Assembly (NCBI GenBank): GCA_027002875.1
Contig: JALWZC010000065.1
Coordinates: forward strand, 22,965-60,368
DNA: 37,404 nt
From: Desulfurococcales archaeon
GTDB lineage: Archaea; Thermoproteota; Thermoprotei_A; Sulfolobales; Desulfurococcaceae
Direction: 5' to 3'
In this document: one piece after another, positions 16,520 to 23,574 of the stretch
Layout: every line of letters starts with the position of its first letter
How positions within the stretch are numbered: the stretch's first letter is position 1
The notes under the pieces: model-generated
What the model was told of the DNA's origin: nothing
Seen by the model: only the letters and a program-made list of their open reading frames with translations
Databases searched by the model: none
Position numbers and translations under genes: made by a program

Positions 16520-16867
16520 ATGGATGTATTTGATGATTCATGGATTGAGTTGATGCATTGCATATTGTGGATGCTCCGAGAAGTTGATGAATGGGTTTTC
16601 CACCGGTTAATATATGAGCTTAGTAGGGATAAACGCGTACCAGTTGATTCCTGGAAATGGTTTGGGGACTGGCCTCGCAGCGGCGAGGTTGATGCTTTGA
16701 TTGGTTTCTTGAAGATGATGGGTATTGTTGAAGCCGAGGATGGGGTTTTAAGAGCTGTTAAGCCTCCAGTAGTTGACTGTAGGGAGCTGGGTATTCACAG
16801 GGATTTATTGGATAAGTATTTGGGAAACGTTAAACGGTTATCTTCTGCTTCTCGGCTTCGTGGATAG
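16520..16867 (+). CDS. Small acidic helical protein, unknown
   Basis: 115 residues from ATG 16520. It is Trp-rich (seven Trp) and helical in the first half, with the winged-helix-like order helix, helix, helix, then short strands (MGIVEAEDGVLRAVKPP, residues 72-88). The protein could be a divergent winged-helix domain, but I see no strong recognition-helix pattern. The last 38 bases overlap the 3' end of the HD phosphohydrolase gene on the other strand, so both C-termini are constrained together. Confidence 0.6.
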   Translation: MDVFDDSWIELMHCILWMLREVDEWVFHRLIYELSRDKRVPVDSWKWFGDWPRSGEVDALIGFLKMMGIVEAEDGVLRAVKPPVVDCRELGIHRDLLDKYLGNVKRLSSASRLRG

Positions 16868-18416
16868 GTAGTTCTTTGAATACTTCCTTCATAACCTTTC
16901 TGTACGCGTCTTCACTGATCTCCAGTGTTTCCCTTATCGTTTCAGCTATTACAGTTGTTGCTATCTTCTCATACTCGAGGCGGTGGAGCCCCCTCCTAAT
17001 ATATGGCCTGAACAGTACTTGTAGGGGTATGCCCTCCTCGATGAGGTATAGCTCGCGATCCCTCACGATCCTCTTACCCTTCTTCTTCCCCATGAATAGT
17101 GTTAGCAGGTTTGCTGCTTCACTAGTCTTACCGGGTACTAGTACTGATTGAGGTACTGGCGATACCGTTACCACGTCTATCCATACATCATCCCTGCTGA
17201 CGCCTCTTGAACGCAGGGCTTCGTACAGGTTTTCCTCGAGTTTTATTTTCAGGTTATTCTTGAAGTCTTTATCGAAAAGTATTCTCAGTATCCATTTTAC
17301 AGCGTGCGGCCCCTTATTGCTTGATAATATGTATTCTCTACCAACCCTCTTCCACTCCGGCTTCCTCTCGATCAATAGTTTCCGTGCTAGCCTCGCTATT
17401 GGCTCGTGGTTTTTCATTGCTTTCTCCAGCATTATACTATACATTTTCACGTCTAACAATCCAAGATAGGGCTGTGGGTCTCCCTCTGCTACTCTTACTA
17501 CTGCTTCGGTTAATCCTAGCTCGGGGTCTAGCATGTGTAGTATGTTTTTAAGTAGTTTGTCGAATGCACGGTTTACACTGTGGAAGTATACGTGTTCAAA
17601 CATGTTAGCCTTAGCGTATAGGTAGGCTCTGAATTCTCCCCAGGTATTCCTATCCAGTAAAAGCAATGGACGGTGGTCGTCGAAGTATGGATAGGTGTTC
17701 CGGTACAACCTCTTATAAGCTATGTATCCATACTCATTCGTCCCGGTAAAGTAGCTGTCCCGGCGGAGGAAGTCTAGTATATCGCTCGGGTATAGGCTAT
17801 CCTTTATGAGCCACCTCATCAACTGTATAACCGGCTCCTTAGGCTCGCCGGGGCCAAGGATCTTTAATAGTACCTCGTAGAGGTTATCTAGGCCGTAATC
17901 GTCTTCAAACCCCCTAATCGTATCCTCCAACAAGTACTGTACTAGTAGTAGCCCTATCTTCTCGTGATTATTCACTTTCTCCGGTATATCCTTGTTAGTC
18001 CACAGGATTGCCTCCTCGAAAGCGTGGCCGAAGCAGGCGTGTCCTGCATCGTGTAGTAGTCCTGCAAGCCTCACCGCTTGTATTAGGGTGTCTGGACTGT
18101 ATCCTTCTAGTTTTTCAACACCGTAGTAGTCTAGTATTTTTGAAACAAGGTCCTCCGCCATTAAGCCTGCTAGATGCATTACACCAACTACGTGTTGGAA
18201 CCTAGTATGTACTGCTCCCGGGTATACTAGGTGGGCTGTCTGTAGCTGCATAATGTATCTTAGTCGTTGTATTATAATACTATTAATGATCTTCTCTTCA
18301 ATCTCCCGGTTGAAGTATACGTAGTCGTAAATAGGGTCGCTAATCTCCTTCCACGAGAACTTATTCTTATAAACCTCGCTGATATACCGGTTACTAATCA
18401 ACAGCTTCACCATCAC
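16830..18416 (-). CDS. HD-domain phosphohydrolase, SAMHD1/dNTPase-like
   Basis: 528 residues, COG1078-type. Family members hydrolyse dNTPs or related nucleotides. Visible: YPGAVHTRFQH (residues 65-75) with the first metal-binding His, the HD pair in LLHDAGHACFGHAFE (H122, D123, then H126 and H131), and a downstream SDILDFLRRDSYFTG with the final Asp. The C-terminal half is the long helical region seen in SAMHD1-like enzymes. Starts GTG 18416, ATG 18413 and GTG 18410 are all in frame; the TATA spacing favours ATG 18413. The precise substrate is not visible. In archaea the enzyme is a candidate for nucleotide-pool control or antiviral dNTP depletion. Confidence 0.9.
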   Translation of the reverse strand: MMVKLLISNRYISEVYKNKFSWKEISDPIYDYVYFNREIEEKIINSIIIQRLRYIMQLQTAHLVYPGAVHTRFQHVVGVMHLAGLMAEDLVSKILDYYGVEKLEGYSPDTLIQAVRLAGLLHDAGHACFGHAFEEAILWTNKDIPEKVNNHEKIGLLLVQYLLEDTIRGFEDDYGLDNLYEVLLKILGPGEPKEPVIQLMRWLIKDSLYPSDILDFLRRDSYFTGTNEYGYIAYKRLYRNTYPYFDDHRPLLLLDRNTWGEFRAYLYAKANMFEHVYFHSVNRAFDKLLKNILHMLDPELGLTEAVVRVAEGDPQPYLGLLDVKMYSIMLEKAMKNHEPIARLARKLLIERKPEWKRVGREYILSSNKGPHAVKWILRILFDKDFKNNLKIKLEENLYEALRSRGVSRDDVWIDVVTVSPVPQSVLVPGKTSEAANLLTLFMGKKKGKRIVRDRELYLIEEGIPLQVLFRPYIRRGLHRLEYEKIATTVIAETIRETLEISEDAYRKVMKEVFKELPIHEAEKQKITV

Positions 18417-18435
18417 CGAGTCTCTGAATAGTAAT

Positions 18436-18445
18436 GTTTATATTT
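18436..18445 (-). promoter_or_regulatory. TATA box for the HD phosphohydrolase
   Basis: AAATATAAAC on the minus strand, 23 bases before ATG 18413, consistent with a leaderless message. The rest of the 210-base gap 18417-18626 is AT-rich and holds the promoter of the next gene and nothing else I can recognise. Confidence 0.45.
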
Positions 18446-18590
18446 AGGTATTTATACTTGATCATGGAGAATTCCCGGTAATACCATATAAGTAACACGG
18501 TTATCATAATTAAAACACTATTACCTATCTAGGCCATAACAGCGATGATAATAAATCAGCTATATTTTAACTGGTAAGTTATTAATCCCA

Positions 18591-18600
18591 TTATTTAAAA
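18591..18600 (+). promoter_or_regulatory. TATA box for the gene at 18627
   Basis: TTATTTAAAA ends 26 bases before ATG 18627, the leaderless spacing. No Shine-Dalgarno is present. Confidence 0.45.
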
Positions 18601-18626
18601 ACAAATAGGCATCCCTAAGCGATATT

Positions 18627-19067
18627 ATGGGTGTATTGAAAAGGTTGAATTTCAGGGTTTTACATAATGTTTTCATGTTTGTGAAGATCAAATTCCTCGA
18701 TTATAATCAGCCATTTATACGTAGTTTATCCGGGAAAGGATCAAGTTTCTATGACTTCTTGAAACTCTTTGTTCGTGGATTACTGTTCTCGACTGGTTAT
18801 TTACTCTCTCCGCTTTCATGGTGGAATGATCTAATTATTAACGTTCCATTAGCTTATGTTTTCGCTATCCTATTTTCTTCTTTAAGTGGAAGGTTTTTCG
18901 CCTTCTGGTTTAGCCTTGGTTATACTTTGAGTAACATAATTGGTATCTTGTTGATGAAGTTTAGTGTTTCAAAATATAGTGGTTCCTGGATTAGGGATCT
19001 CATTTATTCTATAGCTTACTCGGTTGTCGCCTATATTATTCTTTCAATATTTCTTGCCGGGTTGTAA
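18627..19067 (+). CDS. Membrane protein, three to four helices, unknown
   Basis: 146 residues from ATG 18627. The first 35 residues are basic and probably lie on the membrane face. Hydrophobic helices follow near residues 45-62, 70-90, 93-112 and 125-145. No charged catalytic motif is present. It is a monocistronic gene with its own leaderless promoter, followed by a short T-rich stretch (19078-19090). No family is recognised. Confidence 0.65.
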   Translation: MGVLKRLNFRVLHNVFMFVKIKFLDYNQPFIRSLSGKGSSFYDFLKLFVRGLLFSTGYLLSPLSWWNDLIINVPLAYVFAILFSSLSGRFFAFWFSLGYTLSNIIGILLMKFSVSKYSGSWIRDLIYSIAYSVVAYIILSIFLAGL

Positions 19068-19123
19068 GCGAAGGATTATTTTGTAAAAAATATTTATCAG
19101 GTTATTTACAGGCGTGTTCAAAG

Positions 19124-19363
19124 TTATTTCTTCTTCCTCTTCCTTGTCTTCTTAGTCTTTTTCTTCTCCTTAACGTATTCCTTAGCGATCCATCCTTCAT
19201 CTGTTCTTACTACTAGTCCTTCTTTTTTGAGGTCCTGTAGTCTTCCCCGTATTGTGTTATAGTTTAGGTTTGTTAGCTTCTGTATCTCCTTCGGTGTTAA
19301 GGGTCTTTTCTCTTTTAGTAGTGTTTCGTAGACTATTTGTTTAGCTGTTTTCTTCTCGGGCAT
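19124..19363 (-). CDS. Small winged-helix DNA-binding protein
   Basis: 79 residues from ATG 19363, with GAGGAG just upstream. Residues 6-55 show a helix-turn-helix with wing: helix 1 (AKQIVYETLL), helix 2 (TPKEIQKLT), recognition helix (YNTIRGRLQDLKKEG) and a short hairpin (LVVRTDEGWIA). The tail is Lys/Arg-rich, with a run of mostly Lys over the last 18 residues, and may add non-specific DNA affinity. It is probably a local transcription regulator or chromatin protein. The target is unknown; the neighbouring channel gene is one possibility. Confidence 0.8.
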   Translation of the reverse strand: MPEKKTAKQIVYETLLKEKRPLTPKEIQKLTNLNYNTIRGRLQDLKKEGLVVRTDEGWIAKEYVKEKKKTKKTRKRKKK

Positions 19364-19461
19364 TGCTCCTCAACCCTTAATGTTATCTATCATTCATTTA
19401 TGATCTGATCCTATAAGGGTTATTAAACTTGATCCAGTTAATTGAATCCTAATAATGGGAG

Positions 19462-20484
19462 TTAGGGGCTTGATCCGGGGGTGATCCGGTACTCTATGAG
19501 TACTATCCTATCCCCCTCTTCGACCTGGGTGTCTGGGTCTAGTGCTCCGATTATTTCTCCGGTTTTCCTTTTAACTATGATCGCTTTATAGCCTCGCTTA
19601 TTCTTCTCTGCTAGTTCTTCTTCTAGTTTTTTAATTGATGTTTTCTCCCTTGCTACTACTTCTATGAGGTCTAGTCTTCCACGCGCTGTTACTAGGTCTG
19701 ATAATACCTCGAGTACTGTTGGTTCAAATATTGCTGATGCAATAGTTCTGCCTAGTAGTCTTGTTGATACCGTGTATTCTACTCCCGCCTCTTTCAGTAA
19801 TTCCTCGGTTTTAGCGTTTGATACTACTGCGTATATTCTTGCTTTCCTATTCATGTGTTTTAATAGTAGTGCTGTATGTATCGTTTTACTATCGTCTCCT
19901 AGGCATAGGTATATGTGCTCGGCTCCTGCAACTCCGGCTTTTCTTAGTGAATCCTCCGATCCGGGATCTCCTATTAGGTAGTCTATATCAACTACTCCAC
20001 GGGGCTGTTTCTCGGTTAGCCATCCGACCTGATCCCCGAGATCATTTATTAATAGTTCATCGATTATTTCTCGGCATGCATCACTACTACCAATCACTAG
20101 TATCTTTTTCTTCTTAAGAGGCATCAACCCCATACTCCTCCTCATACTAGTTGAAAGGAACCAGTCTGCTATAACGGATACGGTCAGCGTATAGGCTAGT
20201 ATACCCATTAATGCCGCAAATCCCGCAACGATCCATCCCAGCCCTCTCACCGGAGTTATATCACCATAACCTATCGTAGCCATCGTTATAATACTCCAGT
20301 AAAGACTAGCAGCTAAATCAATATCGGGCCTCCCAGCAACAATGTGTTCACTATAATAGAATAAACCGGCATTCACCAGCCACATCGTTATGAAGAATAA
20401 TGCTACGTAGAAAACCCTTGTACGCGTAAGCCTCCTAAACAATCTACGCCTACGAATCAACCGGTAGATAATGAAGGAAACCAT
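19462..20484 (-). CDS. MthK-like potassium channel with RCK (TrkA-N/TrkA-C) domains
   Basis: 340 residues. Two membrane helices (about residues 25-42 and 83-107) flank a pore loop with the selectivity filter TIGYGD (70-75). An RCK domain follows from residue 125 with a Rossmann strand-turn (ILVIGSSDACREI, like the GWSES turn of MthK rather than GxGxxG), and a TrkA-C-like part spans about 265-335. Four subunits form a K+ pore gated by a cytoplasmic RCK ring. The N-terminus is extremely basic (RRRRLFRRLTRTR, residues 11-23), placing it in the cytoplasm. The gating ligand (Ca2+ or nucleotide) cannot be read from sequence. Monocistronic. Confidence 0.93.
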   Translation of the reverse strand: MVSFIIYRLIRRRRLFRRLTRTRVFYVALFFITMWLVNAGLFYYSEHIVAGRPDIDLAASLYWSIITMATIGYGDITPVRGLGWIVAGFAALMGILAYTLTVSVIADWFLSTSMRRSMGLMPLKKKKILVIGSSDACREIIDELLINDLGDQVGWLTEKQPRGVVDIDYLIGDPGSEDSLRKAGVAGAEHIYLCLGDDSKTIHTALLLKHMNRKARIYAVVSNAKTEELLKEAGVEYTVSTRLLGRTIASAIFEPTVLEVLSDLVTARGRLDLIEVVAREKTSIKKLEEELAEKNKRGYKAIIVKRKTGEIIGALDPDTQVEEGDRIVLIEYRITPGSSP

Positions 20485-20545
20485 TTCCTAAATCCCCACA
20501 CTATTTTTCATTTTAATGCCGTATTAGGTGGGGTTAATTACATGT

Positions 20546-20563
20546 ATCATTTTTATAAATGAT
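20546..20563. promoter_or_regulatory. Perfect dyad around a TATA-like centre, upstream of the channel gene
   Basis: ATCATTT (20546-20552), four-base centre TTAT, AAATGAT (20557-20563). This perfect 7-bp inverted repeat sits in the 192-base gap 20485-20676, 62 bases upstream of the channel start and downstream of the second pilin. It could be an operator over a TATA box, or a hairpin at the pilin 3' end. The rest of the gap shows only a weak CACTG...CAGTG repeat at 20611-20629. Confidence 0.4.
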
Positions 20564-20676
20564 GGATTAGTTGTACGCGTAGTAATGCATAGTATTTTAC
20601 GTGTTAACTTCACTGCTTATTGATCAGTGTGTTTCTATAGTCTACTCGTTGTATTGAATGCTATCTTAGCCGTTGT

Positions 20677-21069
20677 TCACGGTAGGACTAGGGTAGCTGG
20701 ATATTCTTCCCCGGTTACTGAGTGGAGTACGATTGAGACAAGTTGTCCGTGGACGAATGAATTATTGATAACTGGTTCCCTATAATAGGGTGAGGATTGA
20801 ACCGTGTTTTTCGAGTCGAGGGTAAAGGATAAATGGGCTTCACCGCCTGGTTCAATAGTTACTATACCACTAGCTGGATCTCTAAATGCCTTGTAACTGT
20901 AAGTTAAATAAGTGTTTCTCAATGATCCAGCTACTCTATTAATTATTATCTGATCAATCGTTACCGGCCTCGTACCCGTATTCATAATGGTCAGCGTTAT
21001 ATTCCACTGACTAGAACCCACATTATAACTGGCCATTACATTACGGATTTCAAGCTTAACCATAACCAT
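20677..21069 (-). CDS. Second type IV pilin, body only (signal peptide in another frame)
   Basis: 130 residues from ATG 21069. The whole length is clearly paralogous to the extracellular part of the pilin at 21313: KLEIRNVMASYNVG versus KLEVVNAYASVNTA at the start, and YPATLVLP versus YPATVTLP at the end. As read it has no signal peptide or membrane helix and could not enter a pilus. The missing part is found immediately upstream in a different frame (see 21036-21173). A stop (TAA at 21078-21076) blocks extension in this frame. The start has no convincing ribosome site of its own. Confidence 0.7.
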   Translation of the reverse strand: MVMVKLEIRNVMASYNVGSSQWNITLTIMNTGTRPVTIDQIIINRVAGSLRNTYLTYSYKAFRDPASGIVTIEPGGEAHLSFTLDSKNTVQSSPYYREPVINNSFVHGQLVSIVLHSVTGEEYPATLVLP

Positions 21070-21173
21070 CTCCCTTTAACACTATCCATTAACCAGAAAC
21101 CCATAGCCAAACTAATCATCAAAACAACAAATAAAACAATCACAAAGGAAACAACCGGATGAATACCCTTCAC
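21036..21173 (-). pseudogene. Class III signal peptide fragment of the second pilin, frameshifted
   Basis: 45 codons from GTG 21173 to TAA at 21036, with GGTGGTG 6 bases upstream. The start reads MKGIHPVVSFVIV, matching MKAISPVIATVII of the intact pilin, with a full hydrophobic helix after it. Moving to the -1 frame at the AAAGGG run (21077-21072) would join it to the pilin body with no missing residues: ...SVKG then EMVMVKLE. This is a single-base indel, a sequencing error, or a recoding site. A TATA-like TTATATTA lies at 21209-21216. Confidence 0.7.
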
Positions 21174-21207
21174 AGCAACCACCACCAAATCTAGGAGTTG
21201 AGTTAAG

Positions 21208-21228
21208 TATAATATAACATAATATAAC
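21208..21228 (-). promoter_or_regulatory. AT-rich promoter of the second pilin with a direct repeat
   Basis: On the plus strand AATATAAC occurs at 21211-21218 and again at 21221-21228, ten bases apart, about one helical turn. The minus-strand reading gives TATA-type sequence 35-55 bases before GTG 21173. The region 21229-21282 is otherwise AT-rich spacer. Confidence 0.35.
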
Positions 21229-21282
21229 CAGGATATATTAGCAGGCTTTAATAAAAATAATCTGAATGATATAGCAAAGAGT

Positions 21283-21288
21283 AAAAAA
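21283..21288 (-). terminator. Oligo-T terminator of the major pilin
   Basis: On the minus strand ATTTTTTACTCTTT follows 25 bases after the pilin stop, with a second T-run (ATTTTTATT) at about 21252-21260. It suggests that the major pilin is transcribed alone, as is common for abundant pilins. Confidence 0.45.
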
Positions 21289-21312
21289 TGATAATATACT
21301 AGAAAACCAAGG

Positions 21313-21780
21313 TTATGGTAGAGTTACTGTTGCTGGATACTGTCCACCACTGGCTGTATGTATAACAATGCTTACACTCTGACCGCTGGTAAAGTTCGCA
21401 TTTACTATAGGATTGTGTCCAATGTTTCCGGTGGTGTCGGATGTTAGATAGAATGTTATGTGAGCTTCATCGCCTGGGTTTAACGTCCATGAGCCGGTAT
21501 CAATGTCAGCGTTTGCGAGAGTACCTGGGACATTATTTATGAAGATGTTGTCAATTGTTGCTGGCTTAGTTCCAGTGTTTTTGACTGTGATCGTTATAGT
21601 CCAGTATTTAGTACCGTCAGTAGCGGTGTTTACAGACGCGTATGCGTTTACTACTTCTAGTTTTTCTACGCCGGTGAATGACGACGTCATTCCGGTGATC
21701 CATAGTGCTACTGCGATGCTGATTGCGATTGCTACTGCTACAATGATTACCGTTGCTATTACTGGGGAGATTGCCTTCAT
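21313..21780 (-). CDS. Type IV pilin (major pilin candidate)
   Basis: 155 residues. It forms the filament after cleavage of a class III signal peptide by a PibD/EppA-type peptidase. The N-terminus MKAISPVIATVIIVAVAI is the archaeal pilin signature (K-A, then SPVIAT, then a long hydrophobic helix to residue 27). The rest is a Thr/Asn/Gly-rich beta domain (ITITVKNTGTKPATIDNIFI) typical of surface-exposed, N-glycosylated pilins. The ATG has GGTGA 6 bases upstream and two TATA candidates. Its own promoter and terminator and the high-quality ribosome site suggest strong expression. It is the intact paralogue of 20677. Confidence 0.88.
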   Translation of the reverse strand: MKAISPVIATVIIVAVAIAISIAVALWITGMTSSFTGVEKLEVVNAYASVNTATDGTKYWTITITVKNTGTKPATIDNIFINNVPGTLANADIDTGSWTLNPGDEAHITFYLTSDTTGNIGHNPIVNANFTSGQSVSIVIHTASGGQYPATVTLP

Positions 21781-21837
21781 GCGTGCTCACCCTTCTTTGA
21801 AGGCGTTATTCCTTGTAATATTGTAATTGTGTGGATT

Positions 21838-21860
21838 ATTTAAATGATTCGTTTATATTT
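21838..21860 (-). promoter_or_regulatory. Promoter region of the major pilin
   Basis: Two TATA candidates on the minus strand: ATTTAAAT (21838-21845) and AAATATAAAC (21851-21860), 58-80 bases before the ATG. The leader between carries the GGTGA ribosome site at 21787-21791. Confidence 0.4.
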
Positions 21861-21913
21861 CTCAAATAATAGTAGTAATTATATGGGATAGTGGATTGAT
21901 TAATAAACCCCGT

Positions 21914-23182
21914 TTACTGGTTTGTGAAGGTTACTTGTCCTGGGTCTCCTACTATGTAGTCGTTGAATACCCAGTCGTAATTGGTTGGGGCTGTATCGAA
22001 CATGTACGTGTATACTATTTGGATCGGGGTGGTCATGTAGATGCCGTCTATTGTAGCGTATAATAGTCCTCCAATGAAGAATGTCATCGTGTGTCTTGCA
22101 ATATAGGTGTTCGGGTCGTCTTCGCTGCAGGGCATCCTATAGGAGTCGTCCGCGTCTGGATCGCTTAGGGACATATTGTAGATCATGCTGTTTAGTATTA
22201 ATGCTATAACGTTTCTCTTCATTTCTGCTGCGTAATATAGTGTTGTTTCACCGTTTCCATGGTAGTATCCTGCTGTGCTTTTCAGCTTGATCGTTTCCAG
22301 TATTCCCGGAGCATATACCGTCTCACTCATCCTGTGGAACATTTTGCTGTAGAGTATTATTGTTATATTGCTTGGGTCTAGCATGTATGCTATCCTATTG
22401 TTTCCTATTGTTAAGTAGGCTGTAGTCTTAATTGGTAGGTATATCTCTGTGTCTCCCTCGACTCCTTCTTTGAAAACCGTCCTTATCTCGGCCTCGACTC
22501 GTTCGCTGAATCTCTTGTACCCGCTCCAAGGCGAGTAAACGTCTATTACTGCGTGTACTCCGACCCTATTGATCCCTATTGATCCATTTGTGGGGTTTGA
22601 TTGTAGATCTACGTAGTAGTATGCTAATACGTCTATTATCTGGATCCTATATCCCAGTGTTGATCTCTCTTCAACCCATCTCTGGAGGGTTGCCCATACC
22701 GTGTCGGAGAGCACTGCTGATGCAGTTGTTGATGCTTTATGGATAGCGTCTATAAACTGTGTTCTACTCATATTGTATCCTTCTAGGTTTTTCTTGTACA
22801 GGTCATCTGGATCGTTTGTTTGACAGTATATCGTTGTGCTCGAGTACCTGCTGTACTTATAGTATATGTAGCTGTTGGTATCCCATCCATACCTGGATTC
22901 TCTCACTATTACCCTATTGGGGTCTTCGCTGAATCCCTGATCGGTGTATAGTGTTTTGAATGTTTGGTTAAAGGCTTCTGCTGCTTTTTGACTTCCCTCC
23001 ATTAGGCTGGTTAGTAGTACTGATTTTATTTCTTCTTCGAATATCCACCATTCGCTTGTTGATTTCGGCCCGGACGATATATTTGTATTATAGGTTACGA
23101 TCATAGTGGTAAAATATATTGTTGCAAGCACTAACATTAATACCAGTACCAACGCTATTATCAAGGGTATGATCGATTTCAC
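21914..23182 (-). CDS. Large pseudopilin-like membrane-anchored protein
   Basis: 422 residues from GTG 23182, overlapping the previous stop as GTGA. A hydrophobic N-terminal helix (MKSIIPLIIALVLVLMLV onward, to about residue 32) anchors a large extracellular region rich in Tyr, Thr and Asn. The short basic start and immediate helix resemble pilin-like subunits, though no clear Gly/Ala cleavage site is seen. Two Cys (in IYCQTNDP and RMPCSEDDP) may form a disulphide. It is the last gene of the operon that begins at 30779. It is probably a minor subunit or tip component of the filament; no enzyme motif. Confidence 0.75.
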   Translation of the reverse strand: MKSIIPLIIALVLVLMLVLATIYFTTMIVTYNTNISSGPKSTSEWWIFEEEIKSVLLTSLMEGSQKAAEAFNQTFKTLYTDQGFSEDPNRVIVRESRYGWDTNSYIYYKYSRYSSTTIYCQTNDPDDLYKKNLEGYNMSRTQFIDAIHKASTTASAVLSDTVWATLQRWVEERSTLGYRIQIIDVLAYYYVDLQSNPTNGSIGINRVGVHAVIDVYSPWSGYKRFSERVEAEIRTVFKEGVEGDTEIYLPIKTTAYLTIGNNRIAYMLDPSNITIILYSKMFHRMSETVYAPGILETIKLKSTAGYYHGNGETTLYYAAEMKRNVIALILNSMIYNMSLSDPDADDSYRMPCSEDDPNTYIARHTMTFFIGGLLYATIDGIYMTTPIQIVYTYMFDTAPTNYDWVFNDYIVGDPGQVTFTNQ

Positions 23183-23571
23183 CTATAGCCCACCACGATC
23201 GTATATGTGTATAGATATGCATCCCTAGTTGAAACGGAGTAGCTATACGTCCTGATATTCATGCTGCCCGGGCTTACCCCTACCTCGCTAATCTCATAGT
23301 AATCCCTAGAAATAACACGGCCCGTCAACAAGTCGTACACCGTTATATTCACCTTAACATACGATGCCCCCGTCTTATCGGCTATTGTCTCAGCTAGGGA
23401 TTTCGCATCCCATTGGGCTTTCGAGGTTAGTATATCGTATATGGTGTTCTTGTATGCTACTAGGTGATAACTACTAGTGTAGGAGTATATTCCGAGATAA
23501 AGTATTATGACTGCTAATGATAATAGGCTCGCCGCTATAAAGGCTGATATTAGTACGCCTTGAGCCTTCAA
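23179..23571 (-). CDS. Minor pilin-like protein
   Basis: 130 residues from TTG 23571, three bases after the previous stop. MKAQGVLISAFIAASLLSL reads as a class III signal with likely cleavage after K-A, leaving Gln at position 1 of the mature chain, then a hydrophobic helix to about residue 30. The remainder is a small beta domain (YVKVNITVYDLLTGRVISRD). Pilin size and order suggest a structural minor pilin. It overlaps the next gene by four bases. Confidence 0.75.
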   Translation of the reverse strand: MKAQGVLISAFIAASLLSLAVIILYLGIYSYTSSYHLVAYKNTIYDILTSKAQWDAKSLAETIADKTGASYVKVNITVYDLLTGRVISRDYYEISEVGVSPGSMNIRTYSYSVSTRDAYLYTYTIVVGYR

Positions 23572-23574
23572 GGC

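Noticed and set aside
21072-21078. Programmed -1 frameshift at TTAAAGGG
   Set aside because: In the upstream frame the codons are GTT AAA GGG, which is not a canonical X-XXY-YYZ slippery heptamer, and Gly-tRNA would have to re-pair with AGG. An indel or a sequence error is more likely, though recoding is not excluded.
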